64,000 nt of DNA from Bacillota bacterium (GCA_023439045.1 JAEXOY010000037.1:1-64000), one strand, 5' to 3'; positions 46,140-55,501 are shown, counted from the first letter of the stretch. Numbers and translations are program-made. Notes: generated by a model not told the origin, from the letters alone.

Positions 46140-48266
46140 TTAGTTTGTTACAATTTTTGCAATACAAGGTGCCACCCCTAATAAACTAACGCTTCTACTA
46201 TCTGGTTGACTCCCGCCAACGAAAATCTCAAACTCACCTTTTTCAAAAACTTCCTCACCATCGTTATTTATTAGACTAAGATCTGATGGCGTAATGATAA
46301 ATGATATGTCTTTAGTCTCTCCTGGTAAGAAGCTTTCAACCTGAATTCCTTTGAGCTGCCACTTTGGAACGTCAACACTTGCTTCCACGTCCTTTATGTA
46401 CAGTTGAATTACTTCTTTGCCCTCGTATCCACCGATATTTTTAACTGTAACAGTGCAGGTTACATTATCAGTAGAATTTACAATATTACTTGATAATTTT
46501 AAGTTTGAGTATTTAAAGGTTGTATAGCTCAGTCCAAATCCAAATGGATAGAGTGCCTCATTCTGCATATATCTATAAGTTCTGTTTTTCATTGAGTAGT
46601 CTCTAAAGTCCGGCAGTTCCTCAGTAGTTTTGTAGAACGTTACTGGCAATCTACCACTTGGAGAATATTGCCCAAATAATAAGTCCGCTACCGCTCTTCC
46701 GCCCTGTGCTCCAGGATACCAAGCCTGAATGATAGCATCTACATTTTCATCTGCCCAATTAACAGCAATTGCACTACCACTAAGAAGGACCAAAACCACA
46801 GGTTTGCCAGTTGAAACTAAAGCCTCAAGTAACTTTTGCTGTAATCCCGGCAGATCAAGGTTTGGCTTGTCTCCTGAAGAATACTCATTACCTGTGTCAC
46901 CCTCTTCGCCCTCTAATGTAGCATCAAGGCCTAAGCAGGCTATAACTACATCCGACTGTTCAGCAACAGTTAGCGCTTCTGAGAACCTGTCCCCTGCCAT
47001 TGCAAGACCTTCTACCTTGTCCTTATATAAATGACACCCAACTGAATAATTTATCTTTACACCAGTTGGCACTGTCTGCCGTATTCCATCTAAAACGGTA
47101 ATATATTCTGAAGAAGTACCGCAGTAGTTACCTATCAGTGACTCTCTGCTGTAAGCATTTGGACCAATAACAGCAATGGATTTAATCTTGTTCTTGTCTA
47201 ATGGCAATAATTTATTTTTATTCTTCAAAAGAACCATTGACTGCTTTGCAACTTTTAGTGCTAAAGCCTTGTGATCATCACATTCAATAACACTAACAGG
47301 AATTTTACTAAATGGAACTTTCTCAGCATCATCAAACATTCCAAGCTTTATTCTTGTAGCCATCAATCTAGTAACTGCTTTATCTATTGTTGCTTCATCA
47401 ATTAGTCCTTCTTGGTGAGCAATTAAAAGATTTGCATACATTGAGCCGCAATTTATGTCACACCCGTTTTTAACAGCCAAGCTAACTGATTCGGGCGCTG
47501 TCTTCGTTACACCATGATATTCATGGAAATCCTTGATAGCCCAGCAATCAGATACAACATGACCTTCAAATCCCCATTCTCCTCTGAGAATTTTTACTAG
47601 AAGTTCTTCACTGCCACAGCAAGGCTCACCGTTAGTCCTGTTGTAAGCACCCATAACAGCTTCGACTTTAGCTTCTGTAACTAGCTTTTTAAATGCTGGA
47701 AGATATGTCTCAAACATATCCTTTTTTGAAGCTATTGCGTTAAAGGAGTGACGCTCTGCTTCAGGGCCGCTATGTACAGCAAAGTGCTTTGCACAAGCAG
47801 CAATCTTCATATAGTCTGGATCATCGCCCTGTAAACCCCTCACAAAGCTTGCTCCTAATTCTCCAGTTAAATAAGGATCTTCACCGTATGTCTCATGACC
47901 TCTGCCCCATCTTGGATCCCTGAATATGTTAATGTTTGGAGACCAATAGGTTAGGCCTTTGTATATATCATAATCTCCTTTTTTCTGAGCAGCATTGTAC
48001 TTAGCACGCCCCTCTGTAGAAACAACATCTGCCACTTCATATATAAGCTCTTTGTCAAATGTAGCAGCCATACCTATTGCCTGAGGAAACATTGTTGCTA
48101 CACCAGCTCTAGCAACGCCGTGCAAACCTTCATTCCACCAATTATATGCGGGAATACCCAACCGTGGTATTGCTGGAGAAGAATGTAGCATCTGCATAAC
48201 TTTTTCTTCTAAAGTCATTTTTGCAACTATTTCTTTAGCTCTTTGATTAATAATTTGTATGTCCAT
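46140..48266 (-). CDS. GH3 glycoside hydrolase, xylosidase-type
   Basis: 708 residues from ATG 48266. A TIM-barrel domain carries 'WWNEGLHGVARAG' and the nucleophile Asp in 'VVSDCWAI' (about residue 240); an alpha/beta sandwich domain ('GNYCGTSSEYITVLDGI') and a fibronectin-III-like domain ('YFGFGLSYTTF'-like 'YPFGFGLSYTTF', C-terminal) follow. The 'WWNEGLHG' and 'YNRTNGEPCC' signatures are those of plant and bacterial beta-xylosidase/arabinosidase subfamilies more than of beta-glucosidases. No signal peptide, so it is probably cytoplasmic. GGGAGAA lies five bases before ATG 48266; ATG 48278 has no such site. Confidence 0.92.
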   Translation of the reverse strand: MDIQIINQRAKEIVAKMTLEEKVMQMLHSSPAIPRLGIPAYNWWNEGLHGVARAGVATMFPQAIGMAATFDKELIYEVADVVSTEGRAKYNAAQKKGDYDIYKGLTYWSPNINIFRDPRWGRGHETYGEDPYLTGELGASFVRGLQGDDPDYMKIAACAKHFAVHSGPEAERHSFNAIASKKDMFETYLPAFKKLVTEAKVEAVMGAYNRTNGEPCCGSEELLVKILRGEWGFEGHVVSDCWAIKDFHEYHGVTKTAPESVSLAVKNGCDINCGSMYANLLIAHQEGLIDEATIDKAVTRLMATRIKLGMFDDAEKVPFSKIPVSVIECDDHKALALKVAKQSMVLLKNKNKLLPLDKNKIKSIAVIGPNAYSRESLIGNYCGTSSEYITVLDGIRQTVPTGVKINYSVGCHLYKDKVEGLAMAGDRFSEALTVAEQSDVVIACLGLDATLEGEEGDTGNEYSSGDKPNLDLPGLQQKLLEALVSTGKPVVLVLLSGSAIAVNWADENVDAIIQAWYPGAQGGRAVADLLFGQYSPSGRLPVTFYKTTEELPDFRDYSMKNRTYRYMQNEALYPFGFGLSYTTFKYSNLKLSSNIVNSTDNVTCTVTVKNIGGYEGKEVIQLYIKDVEASVDVPKWQLKGIQVESFLPGETKDISFIITPSDLSLINNDGEEVFEKGEFEIFVGGSQPDSRSVSLLGVAPCIAKIVTN

Positions 48267-48724
48267 TTCTTCTCCCATATTCTTAAATTTTATACATATA
48301 CTATATTTGTATTATACATTTCTTAAAAATATAAATCATTTCATTTTTTGCTATTTTCTTATCAGTTTTAGTTATGACCAAAACCCCTAACCTGTTGTTA
48401 ACAATAGGGTTTTAGCTTATTTGAGCGAAGATGAAAACGTACTAACATATCAAAATTGATTGATTTCAATATAAAATATTTTCGGAAAGTTGCTTAAATA
48501 TTAGAAGCTTTGATGTTAAAAATTTATATATCATTACCATACCTTTTTATTTTTATGACGTATATACTATTGAAGCCTTAATAGTAGCAAAGAATAATCT
48601 TACTTATAAAATTAATTGCAAATTTAAAAGTACTTTATATAATTTTTCAGTTATTATATAATTTACTCAGGATGATTTTGTTTAATTAATGATAATTATT
48701 TGGGCACAATTGTTAGGAGGACAT
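48267..48724. other. divergent regulatory gap with a hairpin and a weak CcpA-like site
   Basis: About 450 AT-rich bases between GH3 (minus) and the glycosyltransferase (plus). AAAACCCCTA at 48380-48389 pairs with TAGGGTTTT ending at 48413, without a proper T-run. A 15-base stretch from about 48431 matches the catabolite-responsive element consensus with one mismatch. Minus-strand TATAAT lies about 45 bases before the GH3 start. No gene is visible. Confidence 0.4.
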
Positions 48725-49936
48725 ATGAAAAACATTTTAATTATCTCATCAGATCATACTGGACATGGCCACAAAAGTATTAGCGAATCACTTAAGGAAC
48801 AATTTCAGTTGCATGAGGACGTTCAAGTGCATATAATAGATGGTTTTGAACTCGGAGGTAGTTTTTGGCTTAAATTTGGCAAATCATATGGTACCATTAC
48901 AAGAAATGCAGAGTATTTGTGGAAGATAGCATGGAAAATTCAAAGCAAACGCCAACATTTCATACATTTTTTTGCTGAACAATCAATTAGAGAGAATTTC
49001 CTAAAAGTAATAAAGGATATTTCCCCTGATTTGATTTTATCTGTACATCCTTTATTTAATACGTCTATTATTAACATTTTAAGGAGTTATAAAATTAAAA
49101 TACCTTTTGCTACATTTATTGCTGATTTAGTCTCTATATCACCCTTATGGGTAGATAAAAGAGCAACTTGTATAATTTGCCCCACTCAAGAGGCAAAAGA
49201 ACGCTGTAAAGAATTCGGAATTAGAGAGCACAAGCTAAAGGTCATTGGTTTCCCTGTACGCGCTAAATTTGTTAAGCATATAAACGACAGTTCTTCAATG
49301 CCTACTTTGTATTCACTTGACAGACCGCTTGATTGTCTCATTATGAGTGGCGGTGAGGGTTCTGGAGATATGAATGTTATTGCGGAAATACTATTAAAGA
49401 ATTTCAACTGTAATGTTCATATTATAGCCGGTAGGAATGCATCTATAAAAGAAAAGCTTGAGAAAACATTATGTGTTAACTATCCTGGCAGAGTTGAGGT
49501 AACAGGGTATGTTAATAATATACAAGATTACATGCTCGAGAGTGATATAGCAATTACTAGAGGTAGCCCAAATGTTATGATGGAATCCGTTGCATGTAAT
49601 ATACCTTTTATTATTACAAGTGCACTGCCAGGGCAAGAAAAGGAAAATCCTGATTTCGCAGTAAACAATAACCTTGGTGTTTATTGCCCAAATATTAATA
49701 ATCTTGCTGAAACAATAAGCGAATTACTAGATGACAATGCAAGGAAGCTTAATGATATAAAAATAAGTCAGCAAAAATTCTATGATTATGAGACTGCAAG
49801 TAAAATTGTTGAACACACATTATCATTAATTAAAGACTGCAAAAACATTCCGACCGATTTTAGAAAAAAACGCTCCAAACCTCAAAAAATAAGGCTTAAG
49901 CCAAGAAAACTGCTGCTTAGAATGATGAGTAGATAA
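48725..49936 (+). CDS. glycosyltransferase with MGDG synthase-like fold
   Basis: 403 residues from ATG 48725, which follows TTAGGAGGACAT; an ATG at 48689 is less likely. N-terminal 'SDHTGHGHKSISESL' and C-terminal 'MSGGEGSGDM', 'GYVNNIQDYMLESDIAITRGSPNVMMESVAC' and 'PALPGQEKEN'-like segments match the GT28/UgtP-type family of diacylglycerol glucosyltransferases and MGDG synthases. It may make glycolipids, the anchor of lipoteichoic acid. A basic, Lys/Arg-rich tail (about 380-403) is likely to bind membrane. A strong terminator follows. Confidence 0.87.
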   Translation: MKNILIISSDHTGHGHKSISESLKEQFQLHEDVQVHIIDGFELGGSFWLKFGKSYGTITRNAEYLWKIAWKIQSKRQHFIHFFAEQSIRENFLKVIKDISPDLILSVHPLFNTSIINILRSYKIKIPFATFIADLVSISPLWVDKRATCIICPTQEAKERCKEFGIREHKLKVIGFPVRAKFVKHINDSSSMPTLYSLDRPLDCLIMSGGEGSGDMNVIAEILLKNFNCNVHIIAGRNASIKEKLEKTLCVNYPGRVEVTGYVNNIQDYMLESDIAITRGSPNVMMESVACNIPFIITSALPGQEKENPDFAVNNNLGVYCPNINNLAETISELLDDNARKLNDIKISQQKFYDYETASKIVEHTLSLIKDCKNIPTDFRKKRSKPQKIRLKPRKLLLRMMSR

Positions 49937-49940
49937 CAAA

Positions 49941-49965
49941 ACCCCCTCAGAAAATCTGAGGGGGT
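49941..49965. terminator. bidirectional intrinsic terminator
   Basis: ACCCCCTCAGA and TCTGAGGGGGT form an 11-base perfect stem with a three-base loop. T-rich DNA follows on the plus side and A-rich DNA precedes. It lies between the convergent glycosyltransferase and uraA genes. Confidence 0.93.
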
Positions 49966-49997
49966 AATTTATTGTTATATTTAATTACATACATCAT

Positions 49998-51431
49998 TTA
50001 AACTTTTGCAGTTTCTTTCTCTTCTGCTGGCTCATTTGTTAATTTTAGCTTTTCAAGTACATAGAATATCAAGCTAAGAGCCATACCAACTAATGTTGCA
50101 AGTACCATTCCCTTAAGTTGAACATCATTGCCCAGATTAACTGAAACATTACTAATACCTACTACAAATACTACAGCTGTTAGAATAAGATTCTTTGACT
50201 TTGAGTAGTCAATCTTAGCTTCAACTATCATTCTGATACCTGATGCGGCAATTGTACCAAAGAGTAATATAGATATACCACCCATTACTGGCTCTGGAAT
50301 ACTCTTAATTATGCCTGATAGCTTACCGAAGAAAGCAATTATTATGGAAATAACTCCTGCTCCACCAATTACCCATACACTATATACTCTAGTAATGGCC
50401 ATAACACCCATATTTTCACCGTACGTAGTTGTTGGGCATGAACCAGTAAACCCTGAAAGCATTGTTGATATACCATCACCAAGCAATGATCTATGGAGTC
50501 CTGGATCCTTAGTCAAATCTTTACCAACTATATTACTTGTAACGAACAAGTGTCCAATATGTTCAGAAAGAACAACCAAAGCTGCTGGAATGATAATTAT
50601 AATAGCATTTATTTCAAACTTAGGCATTGTTACTGTAGGTAACGCAAACCATTCTGCTGCCTTAACCATGCTAACGTCCAAATATCCCATCCAAGCTGAC
50701 AATCCATAACCTGCTAATACTGCTATTAGAATTGGAATAACTGAAAGGAAGCCTCTAAATATAAGTGTTCCAAATATTGCTATAGCTAGAGTGACAAGAG
50801 AAATAATTATTCCTTTTGTATCAAAAACACCATTTGCATCTGGGAATAGTTTAGCCATACTTGCAGCATTTGCTGAAAGCTCCAAACCTATTAGTGCAAC
50901 TATAGGTCCCATTGCTGCAGGCGGAAGAACAACATCCAACCATCTTGTACCGACTTTTCCTATAATCAAAGCGACTATGACGAATACTAATCCACACATG
51001 ATAAACCCACCCAGTGCGGTTGCGAACTTATCAGTATATGATGAAGTATCAAAGTTATTTTCTACTGCAACACTAGTTATAACTGAAGCTGTTGGTGACA
51101 AAAATGCGAAGCTTGAGCCAAGGAATGCTGGTGCTTTACCTTTACAAAGTAGCAAGTAAATCAAGGTACCAATACCGTTAAGTAACAAAACAAGTGCGGG
51201 ATCAATTACCTGTACCTGGTTAACCTTTTCGAGTATTGTTGGATCTGCTTTTGCTGCCTCCCAAGTAGTCTTTAATACCTTTTCAACAAAGTGTGTCTGT
51301 GCATAGTTGTTAAAAAGAAATGGAACAAGCACTGATGCACCAAACATTGCGAATAAGTGTTGGATGCTGAGTGGTAATGCTTTTAGAAAAGGAACCTTTT
51401 CTTCGACTTGAATAACTCTTCTCTCTGACAT
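49998..51431 (-). CDS. uraA: uracil permease (NCS2 family)
   Basis: About 477 residues. It is a 14-helix NCS2 nucleobase transporter. 'GLELSANAA' holds the Glu of the substrate-binding helix, and 'GFTGSCPTTTYGENMGVMAITRVYS' carries the second binding segment, with Ala/Ser/Thr/Tyr and Asn typical of uracil carriers. ATG 51431 follows GAAGGGGATTG; a TTG at 51449 overlaps it. The preceding PyrR loop and attenuator show that uridine nucleotides switch it off, which fits a uracil role over xanthine. pyrP is the Bacillus name. Confidence 0.93.
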   Translation of the reverse strand: MSERRVIQVEEKVPFLKALPLSIQHLFAMFGASVLVPFLFNNYAQTHFVEKVLKTTWEAAKADPTILEKVNQVQVIDPALVLLLNGIGTLIYLLLCKGKAPAFLGSSFAFLSPTASVITSVAVENNFDTSSYTDKFATALGGFIMCGLVFVIVALIIGKVGTRWLDVVLPPAAMGPIVALIGLELSANAASMAKLFPDANGVFDTKGIIISLVTLAIAIFGTLIFRGFLSVIPILIAVLAGYGLSAWMGYLDVSMVKAAEWFALPTVTMPKFEINAIIIIIPAALVVLSEHIGHLFVTSNIVGKDLTKDPGLHRSLLGDGISTMLSGFTGSCPTTTYGENMGVMAITRVYSVWVIGGAGVISIIIAFFGKLSGIIKSIPEPVMGGISILLFGTIAASGIRMIVEAKIDYSKSKNLILTAVVFVVGISNVSVNLGNDVQLKGMVLATLVGMALSLIFYVLEKLKLTNEPAEEKETAKV

Positions 51432-51483
51432 ACATTCAATCCCCTTCAATTAAATTTTGCGTGAAAATATGCTTTCACAGGCA

Positions 51484-51590
51484 AATAAAAAAACCTTACT
51501 GACGTTAGGCGCAGCAAGGTTGTGGGTTAACCAAGTTTATTGCATAGAATTCCCCATATATACCCTTACTAGCCTCTCTGGACTAATTTA
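51484..51590 (-). promoter_or_regulatory. PyrR-binding transcription attenuator upstream of uraA
   Basis: On the minus strand the leader contains AGTCCAGAGAGGCTAG (core at 51571-51582), the conserved PyrR anti-antiterminator loop. About 50 bases later comes a terminator hairpin, AACCTTGCTG pairing with CAGTAAGGTT and followed by seven Ts (51484-51521). PyrR with UMP bound would stabilise the loop and release the terminator. Confidence 0.93.
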
Positions 51591-51612
51591 AAAGTTTTTT
51601 TATCCGTTAAAA

Positions 51613-51641
51613 AGTATATCATACGAGTTTCTAAAAGTCTA
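51613..51641 (-). promoter_or_regulatory. promoter of uraA
   Basis: Minus-strand TAGACT (51636-51641), 17 bases, then TATACT (51613-51618). Transcription would start shortly before the PyrR loop, giving a leader of about 180 bases. Confidence 0.65.
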
Positions 51642-51772
51642 CAAAATATTTTAACAAATTGAACTTTTTTAAGGCATTTTTTGCTATTATAAAGAAAAAA
51701 ATTTTAGCCATACTATAAATAGAGGAGCAAAAGAAATCAATCTCCTTAAATACTTTCTAAGAGGTGACAATT

Positions 51773-51937
51773 ATGGCTAGCAAACAATTTGAACAGATGA
51801 AATACGAAGTAGCAAGAGAAGTTGGCGTTAATCTTAAGCAGGGTTATAATGGTGATCTCACATCAAGAGAAGCAGGTAAAATAGGCGGAACAATAGTTAA
51901 AAAGGTTTTTGAACAGTATACTGGTTCAAAAAGTTAA
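51773..51937 (+). CDS. alpha/beta-type small acid-soluble spore protein
   Basis: 54 residues, starting at ATG 51773 with AGAGGTG eight bases upstream. The translation MASKQFEQMKYEVAREVGVN... contains the SASP core 'FEQMKYEVAREVGV' and the germination protease site region, then 'SREAGKIGGTIVKKVFE'. These proteins saturate spore DNA and protect it against UV. The gene is slightly shorter than Bacillus SspA/B. It is single, with its own perfect terminator, and lies on the plus strand between two minus-strand units. Confidence 0.95.
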   Translation: MASKQFEQMKYEVAREVGVNLKQGYNGDLTSREAGKIGGTIVKKVFEQYTGSKS

Positions 51938-51950
51938 AAGTAATTAAACC

Positions 51951-51990
51951 GTACAAAAATAGCAGGAGTCTTCTCCTGCTATTTTTGTAC
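51951..51990. terminator. intrinsic terminator of the SASP gene
   Basis: A 40-base perfect palindrome. The core stem AGCAGGAG/CTCCTGCT (51961-51980) is extended by ATTTTTGTAC arms, so either strand has a T-run. It also serves as a barrier against murG read-through. Confidence 0.95.
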
Positions 51991-52069
51991 AAATTATTAT
52001 AAAAATCTAAATTGAACTTTTTTATCAAACAAGTCAAAAAGAATCAACTAACCGAAAATATATAAAGCA

Positions 52070-53215
52070 TCAATTCCCTAATAGTTTTCTTATCAATTCA
52101 AAAATCTGCTCAGCAGCATCATAGGTAGCATTTTTCTTAGCGTCCTGCCCCATTTTTACCATTAAGCTTTTGTCATTAATAAGCTGACATATTTGCTTGT
52201 AAAGCAACTCCCCATTAAGCTCATTTTCAAGTATTACAACAGCGCCCCCATCTCTCTCAAGTGATCTTGCATTGTGCTCCTGATGATTAGCAGTAACATA
52301 TGGGGACGGTATCAGAATGGACGGTTTCCCCATTACCTGAAGTTCGCTGATGGTAATAGCTCCAGCTCGACAGATCATTAGATCACTAGCTGCATAAACC
52401 TCCGACACATTATAGATATAAGGAACCACTTGCACTTGTGTCGTATAAGTGCTGTTAACATTTATTAATTTATTAATTTGTTGAAACTGGGCCTCACCAG
52501 TTGAAAAAATTATATTAAATTCTCCTTTATAATATTCATTCAGCATTTGAGCAGTGCTTTCATTAATTTTCCTTGCTCCCCTGCTACCACCCATTACAAC
52601 AACCAGTGGCTTATCTTCTTGCATACCTAACCTGCGCTGAAATTCACTTTTTGAGTCGCCAATTTCTGTTAATGTACTCGACTTTGTATGGTCAATTATG
52701 CTTTTTAATAATTCTTGCCTTACTGGGTTTCCCGTATGAACAATCTTCTTTGTATTTTTAAAATACTTTTCAGAATCCTTAAAGCTTATAGCCACGTAAT
52801 CAACGTATCTTTCCAGAATTTTATTTGTTACACCCGGAAAAGCATTTGATTCATGAATAAGAGTTGGTATTCCCTGTTTTGCAGCAACATAAAGCACTGG
52901 TCCGCAAACATATCCACCAGTACCAATCACAATATCAGGTTTCAATCTTTTTAAAAGCTTTGATGCTTGAAAAAAGCTCTGTATAAGTTCCTTTACGGCT
53001 ACTACCGTATCTAATGAAATCTTTCTCTTAAATCCCCTAACAGTAATTGTTTCAAGCACATATCCTTCCCTGGGCACCAGCTTGGTCTCAAGCCCTTTCT
53101 GGGTACCTACAAAAGTAATGTCCGCTTCTGGGTTTTTATCTTTAATATACTTTGCTATGGCAAGACCAGGATTAACATGGCCACCTGTTCCCCCACCCGC
53201 AATCAATACCTTCAT
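52070..53215 (-). CDS. murG: UDP-GlcNAc:undecaprenyl-PP-MurNAc-pentapeptide GlcNAc transferase MurG
   Basis: 381 residues. MurG converts lipid I to lipid II at the inner face of the membrane. GT-B fold with 'AGGGTGGHVNPGLAIA' (acceptor binding) and 'GTGGYVCGPV', 'HESNAFPGVTN', then 'VMGGSRGARKIN' and 'CRAGAITISELQVMGKPSILIPSPY' (donor binding). A GGCGAATC-type weak site precedes the ATG. It is the last gene of the division/cell-wall cluster. murB, ftsQ and ftsA/ftsZ, often next, are absent here. Confidence 0.95.
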   Translation of the reverse strand: MKVLIAGGGTGGHVNPGLAIAKYIKDKNPEADITFVGTQKGLETKLVPREGYVLETITVRGFKRKISLDTVVAVKELIQSFFQASKLLKRLKPDIVIGTGGYVCGPVLYVAAKQGIPTLIHESNAFPGVTNKILERYVDYVAISFKDSEKYFKNTKKIVHTGNPVRQELLKSIIDHTKSSTLTEIGDSKSEFQRRLGMQEDKPLVVVMGGSRGARKINESTAQMLNEYYKGEFNIIFSTGEAQFQQINKLINVNSTYTTQVQVVPYIYNVSEVYAASDLMICRAGAITISELQVMGKPSILIPSPYVTANHQEHNARSLERDGGAVVILENELNGELLYKQICQLINDKSLMVKMGQDAKKNATYDAAEQIFELIRKLLGN

Positions 53216-53250
53216 TTTTGATTCGCCCTTTCATAAAAGTGTAATTAGCA

Positions 53251-54357
53251 TTAAAACCTTTCATATTTTGAATATCGCGAAATATTTAATAAAACCCCAA
53301 CACCAAACATCAGGAATAAAAGAGAAGTACCTCCCGCACTAAAGAAAGGAAGTGATATTCCTGTTGAAGGTATTGAATTGGTTACAACTGCGACATTAAA
53401 CAAAAATTGAATAGTAATAAGGGATGTTATCCCGATGGCAAGCAAGCTTCCAAATAAATCAGGTGCATTCATAGCTACCTTAATTCCTCTCCAAATAAAT
53501 ACCATGAACAACAGCATTACAACAAAAGTACCAATAAATCCCAATTCCTCAGCTAAAACAGCAAAGATATAATCATTATAAGGCTCAGGTATATAAAGAT
53601 ACTTCTGCATACTCTGCCCTAATCCCTTCCCAAAAAAACCTCCCGAACCAATAGCAAGAAGCGATTGTACTATCTGCCAGCCTTCATCTCTTTCATACTT
53701 GAAGGGGTCCAGCCAAGCCATAATACGGTCAGCTCTATAGGATACGAATGTCATTAGTACAAATGCCGCCGCTGCAAAAGGAGTGGCCAATATAGCAAAA
53801 TGAGAAATTTTTGCACCAGCACATACTAAAATTACGCAACCAGTAAAAACTATAATCAAAGCACCACTAAGATGTGGCTCAATAACAATAAGCCCACCTA
53901 CAAGACCAATGATTAATAGATATGGCACCAGCCCCTTGAAAAATGATTTTAGTACATCAGCTCTTTTAGAGAGACTGAAGGATAAAAAAATTATCAATGA
54001 TAACTTCGCTAGCTCAGAGGGCTGAAAGGTCTTTGTACCAATTCCCAACCACCTTTGAGCGCCATTAAATGACTTTCCTATTCCCGGTATCAATACTAAA
54101 ATCAGAAGAGCAATGCTTATTCCCAACAAAACTGGTGATATTTTGCCCAGCTTCCTATAATCAAAATTTGCCGTAAATATCAGTACTACAATACTAATGC
54201 CCATATACAAGAGCTGCTGCCTTAGAAAATAAAATGCTTCACCGTATAATTTTATAGAAGTATAATAACTAGAACTAAATACCATAATAGTTCCAAATGA
54301 AAGTAACAGAATTACAACAGCAAATATCCAAAAATCAAAAGGCCTTTTGTTCTTCAT
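53251..54357 (-). CDS. ftsW: SEDS peptidoglycan polymerase, FtsW/SpoVE type
   Basis: 368 residues from ATG 54357 (GGAGGAAG upstream); a longer frame to 54438 would enter non-conserved DNA. Ten transmembrane helices. Signatures 'PSELAKLSLI', 'EPHLSGALIIV', 'DPFKYERDEGWQIVQS', 'PEPYNDYIFAVLAEELGFIG' and 'STGISLPFFSAGGTS' identify a SEDS glycosyltransferase. Its place before murG, behind mraY, is that of spoVE in Bacillus, so it may act in division, sporulation or both. It would pair with the PBP encoded at 58.6-60.8 kb. Confidence 0.93.
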   Translation of the reverse strand: MKNKRPFDFWIFAVVILLLSFGTIMVFSSSYYTSIKLYGEAFYFLRQQLLYMGISIVVLIFTANFDYRKLGKISPVLLGISIALLILVLIPGIGKSFNGAQRWLGIGTKTFQPSELAKLSLIIFLSFSLSKRADVLKSFFKGLVPYLLIIGLVGGLIVIEPHLSGALIIVFTGCVILVCAGAKISHFAILATPFAAAAFVLMTFVSYRADRIMAWLDPFKYERDEGWQIVQSLLAIGSGGFFGKGLGQSMQKYLYIPEPYNDYIFAVLAEELGFIGTFVVMLLFMVFIWRGIKVAMNAPDLFGSLLAIGITSLITIQFLFNVAVVTNSIPSTGISLPFFSAGGTSLLFLMFGVGVLLNISRYSKYERF

Positions 54358-54517
54358 TAACTTCCTCCAGCCATGTATGTTTATGTCATAAAGTATTTTT
54401 ATCGCTAACACATTATATGAATTAATACATTCTTTCATTCCATATTGAAAACGTATAGGTAAAAACTAACATATATACATTTTCAGGGCTAATTTTTTGA
54501 GCATATAATAAAATAAC

Positions 54518-55501
54518 TTATATAATGCCAATTCCCAATACAAAACATGCAAAAACGCATAACACTATTGTAACAATAATAAATACACTAACTACCCTTG
54601 TCTCCTTCCAGCCCTTTAACTCAAAATGATGATGCAATGGAGCCATTTTGAATATTCTCTTGCCAGTAAGCTTAAATGAGCCTACTTGCAATATTACTGA
54701 AAGTGCCTCAGCCAGATAAATACCACCAACTAATAATAAGATAAGTGGCATTCTCATCATAATAACAATTGAAACGACTGCTCCCCCCAACATTAGGCTT
54801 CCCGTATCTCCCATAAATACCTTAGCTGGATGCATATTGAATGCAAGAAAGCCCAAGCAACCTCCTGCAATAGCAGCAGAAAATATCTTTAAGTACTCCC
54901 ATTCTGCATTAGTCAGTGACACTATAGTAAAGAAAATAGCCACTACCAAAGTAACTCCCGAACACAGCCCATCCAAGCCATCTGTGAGGTTTACAGCATT
55001 TACAAAGAAATACATAAAAACTACAATAAAGAGGAAATACAACCAAGGCTGTATCATTATGTTTGTAAAAGGTAGAATTATTGAAGTACCAGCTTCTGTA
55101 AATCTCATCACATAAAAGCCAAATGCTACACACACCAAAAGCTGAAAAAACGTCTTCTGCCCTGCGTAAAGCCCATCCTTTCTCTTCTTGACAACCTTTA
55201 TAAAGTCATCTACAAAACCAACCAATCCAAAGCCTAATGTACATAAAAGCACAGGAATAAGTTGAGGATACTTAACTGCAAAGAATCCACAAACCAAGGT
55301 AATGGGTATTATGAATATAAGTCCTCCAATAGTTGGGGTACCTGTCTTCTTAAGATGCGACTGAGGGCCATCGTCCCTAACAGTCTGACCAAATTTGAGC
55401 TTTCTTAAGAATGGTATCAATATTGGCCCTGTAATAAGTGAAAGAACAAATGCACTTATAAACGAGACAATATGTTCAGATGTAAAATCAAAGTTAAGCA
55501 A
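54518..55501 (-). CDS. mraY: phospho-MurNAc-pentapeptide translocase MraY
   Basis: 327 residues with about ten transmembrane helices. It makes lipid I from UDP-MurNAc-pentapeptide and undecaprenyl phosphate. Conserved 'DDFIKVVKKRKDGL' (aspartate pair), 'NLTDGLDGL', 'FNMHPAKVFMGDTGS' and 'APLHHHFELKGW'. The start is TTG 55501, seven bases after AGGAGG. murD, which usually follows mraY in Bacillus, is not present; ftsW follows. Confidence 0.95.
   Translation of the reverse strand: MLNFDFTSEHIVSFISAFVLSLITGPILIPFLRKLKFGQTVRDDGPQSHLKKTGTPTIGGLIFIIPITLVCGFFAVKYPQLIPVLLCTLGFGLVGFVDDFIKVVKKRKDGLYAGQKTFFQLLVCVAFGFYVMRFTEAGTSIILPFTNIMIQPWLYFLFIVVFMYFFVNAVNLTDGLDGLCSGVTLVVAIFFTIVSLTNAEWEYLKIFSAAIAGGCLGFLAFNMHPAKVFMGDTGSLMLGGAVVSIVIMMRMPLILLLVGGIYLAEALSVILQVGSFKLTGKRIFKMAPLHHHFELKGWKETRVVSVFIIVTIVLCVFACFVLGIGII

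Noticed and set aside
48431..48446. CcpA catabolite-responsive element before GH3
   Set aside because: One core-proximal mismatch and about 165 bases upstream of the GH3 start; such matches are common in AT-rich DNA.
51484..51600. purine riboswitch or T-box before uraA
   Set aside because: The AGTCCAGAGAGGCT core is that of PyrR loops; no T-box sequence or purine junction is found.
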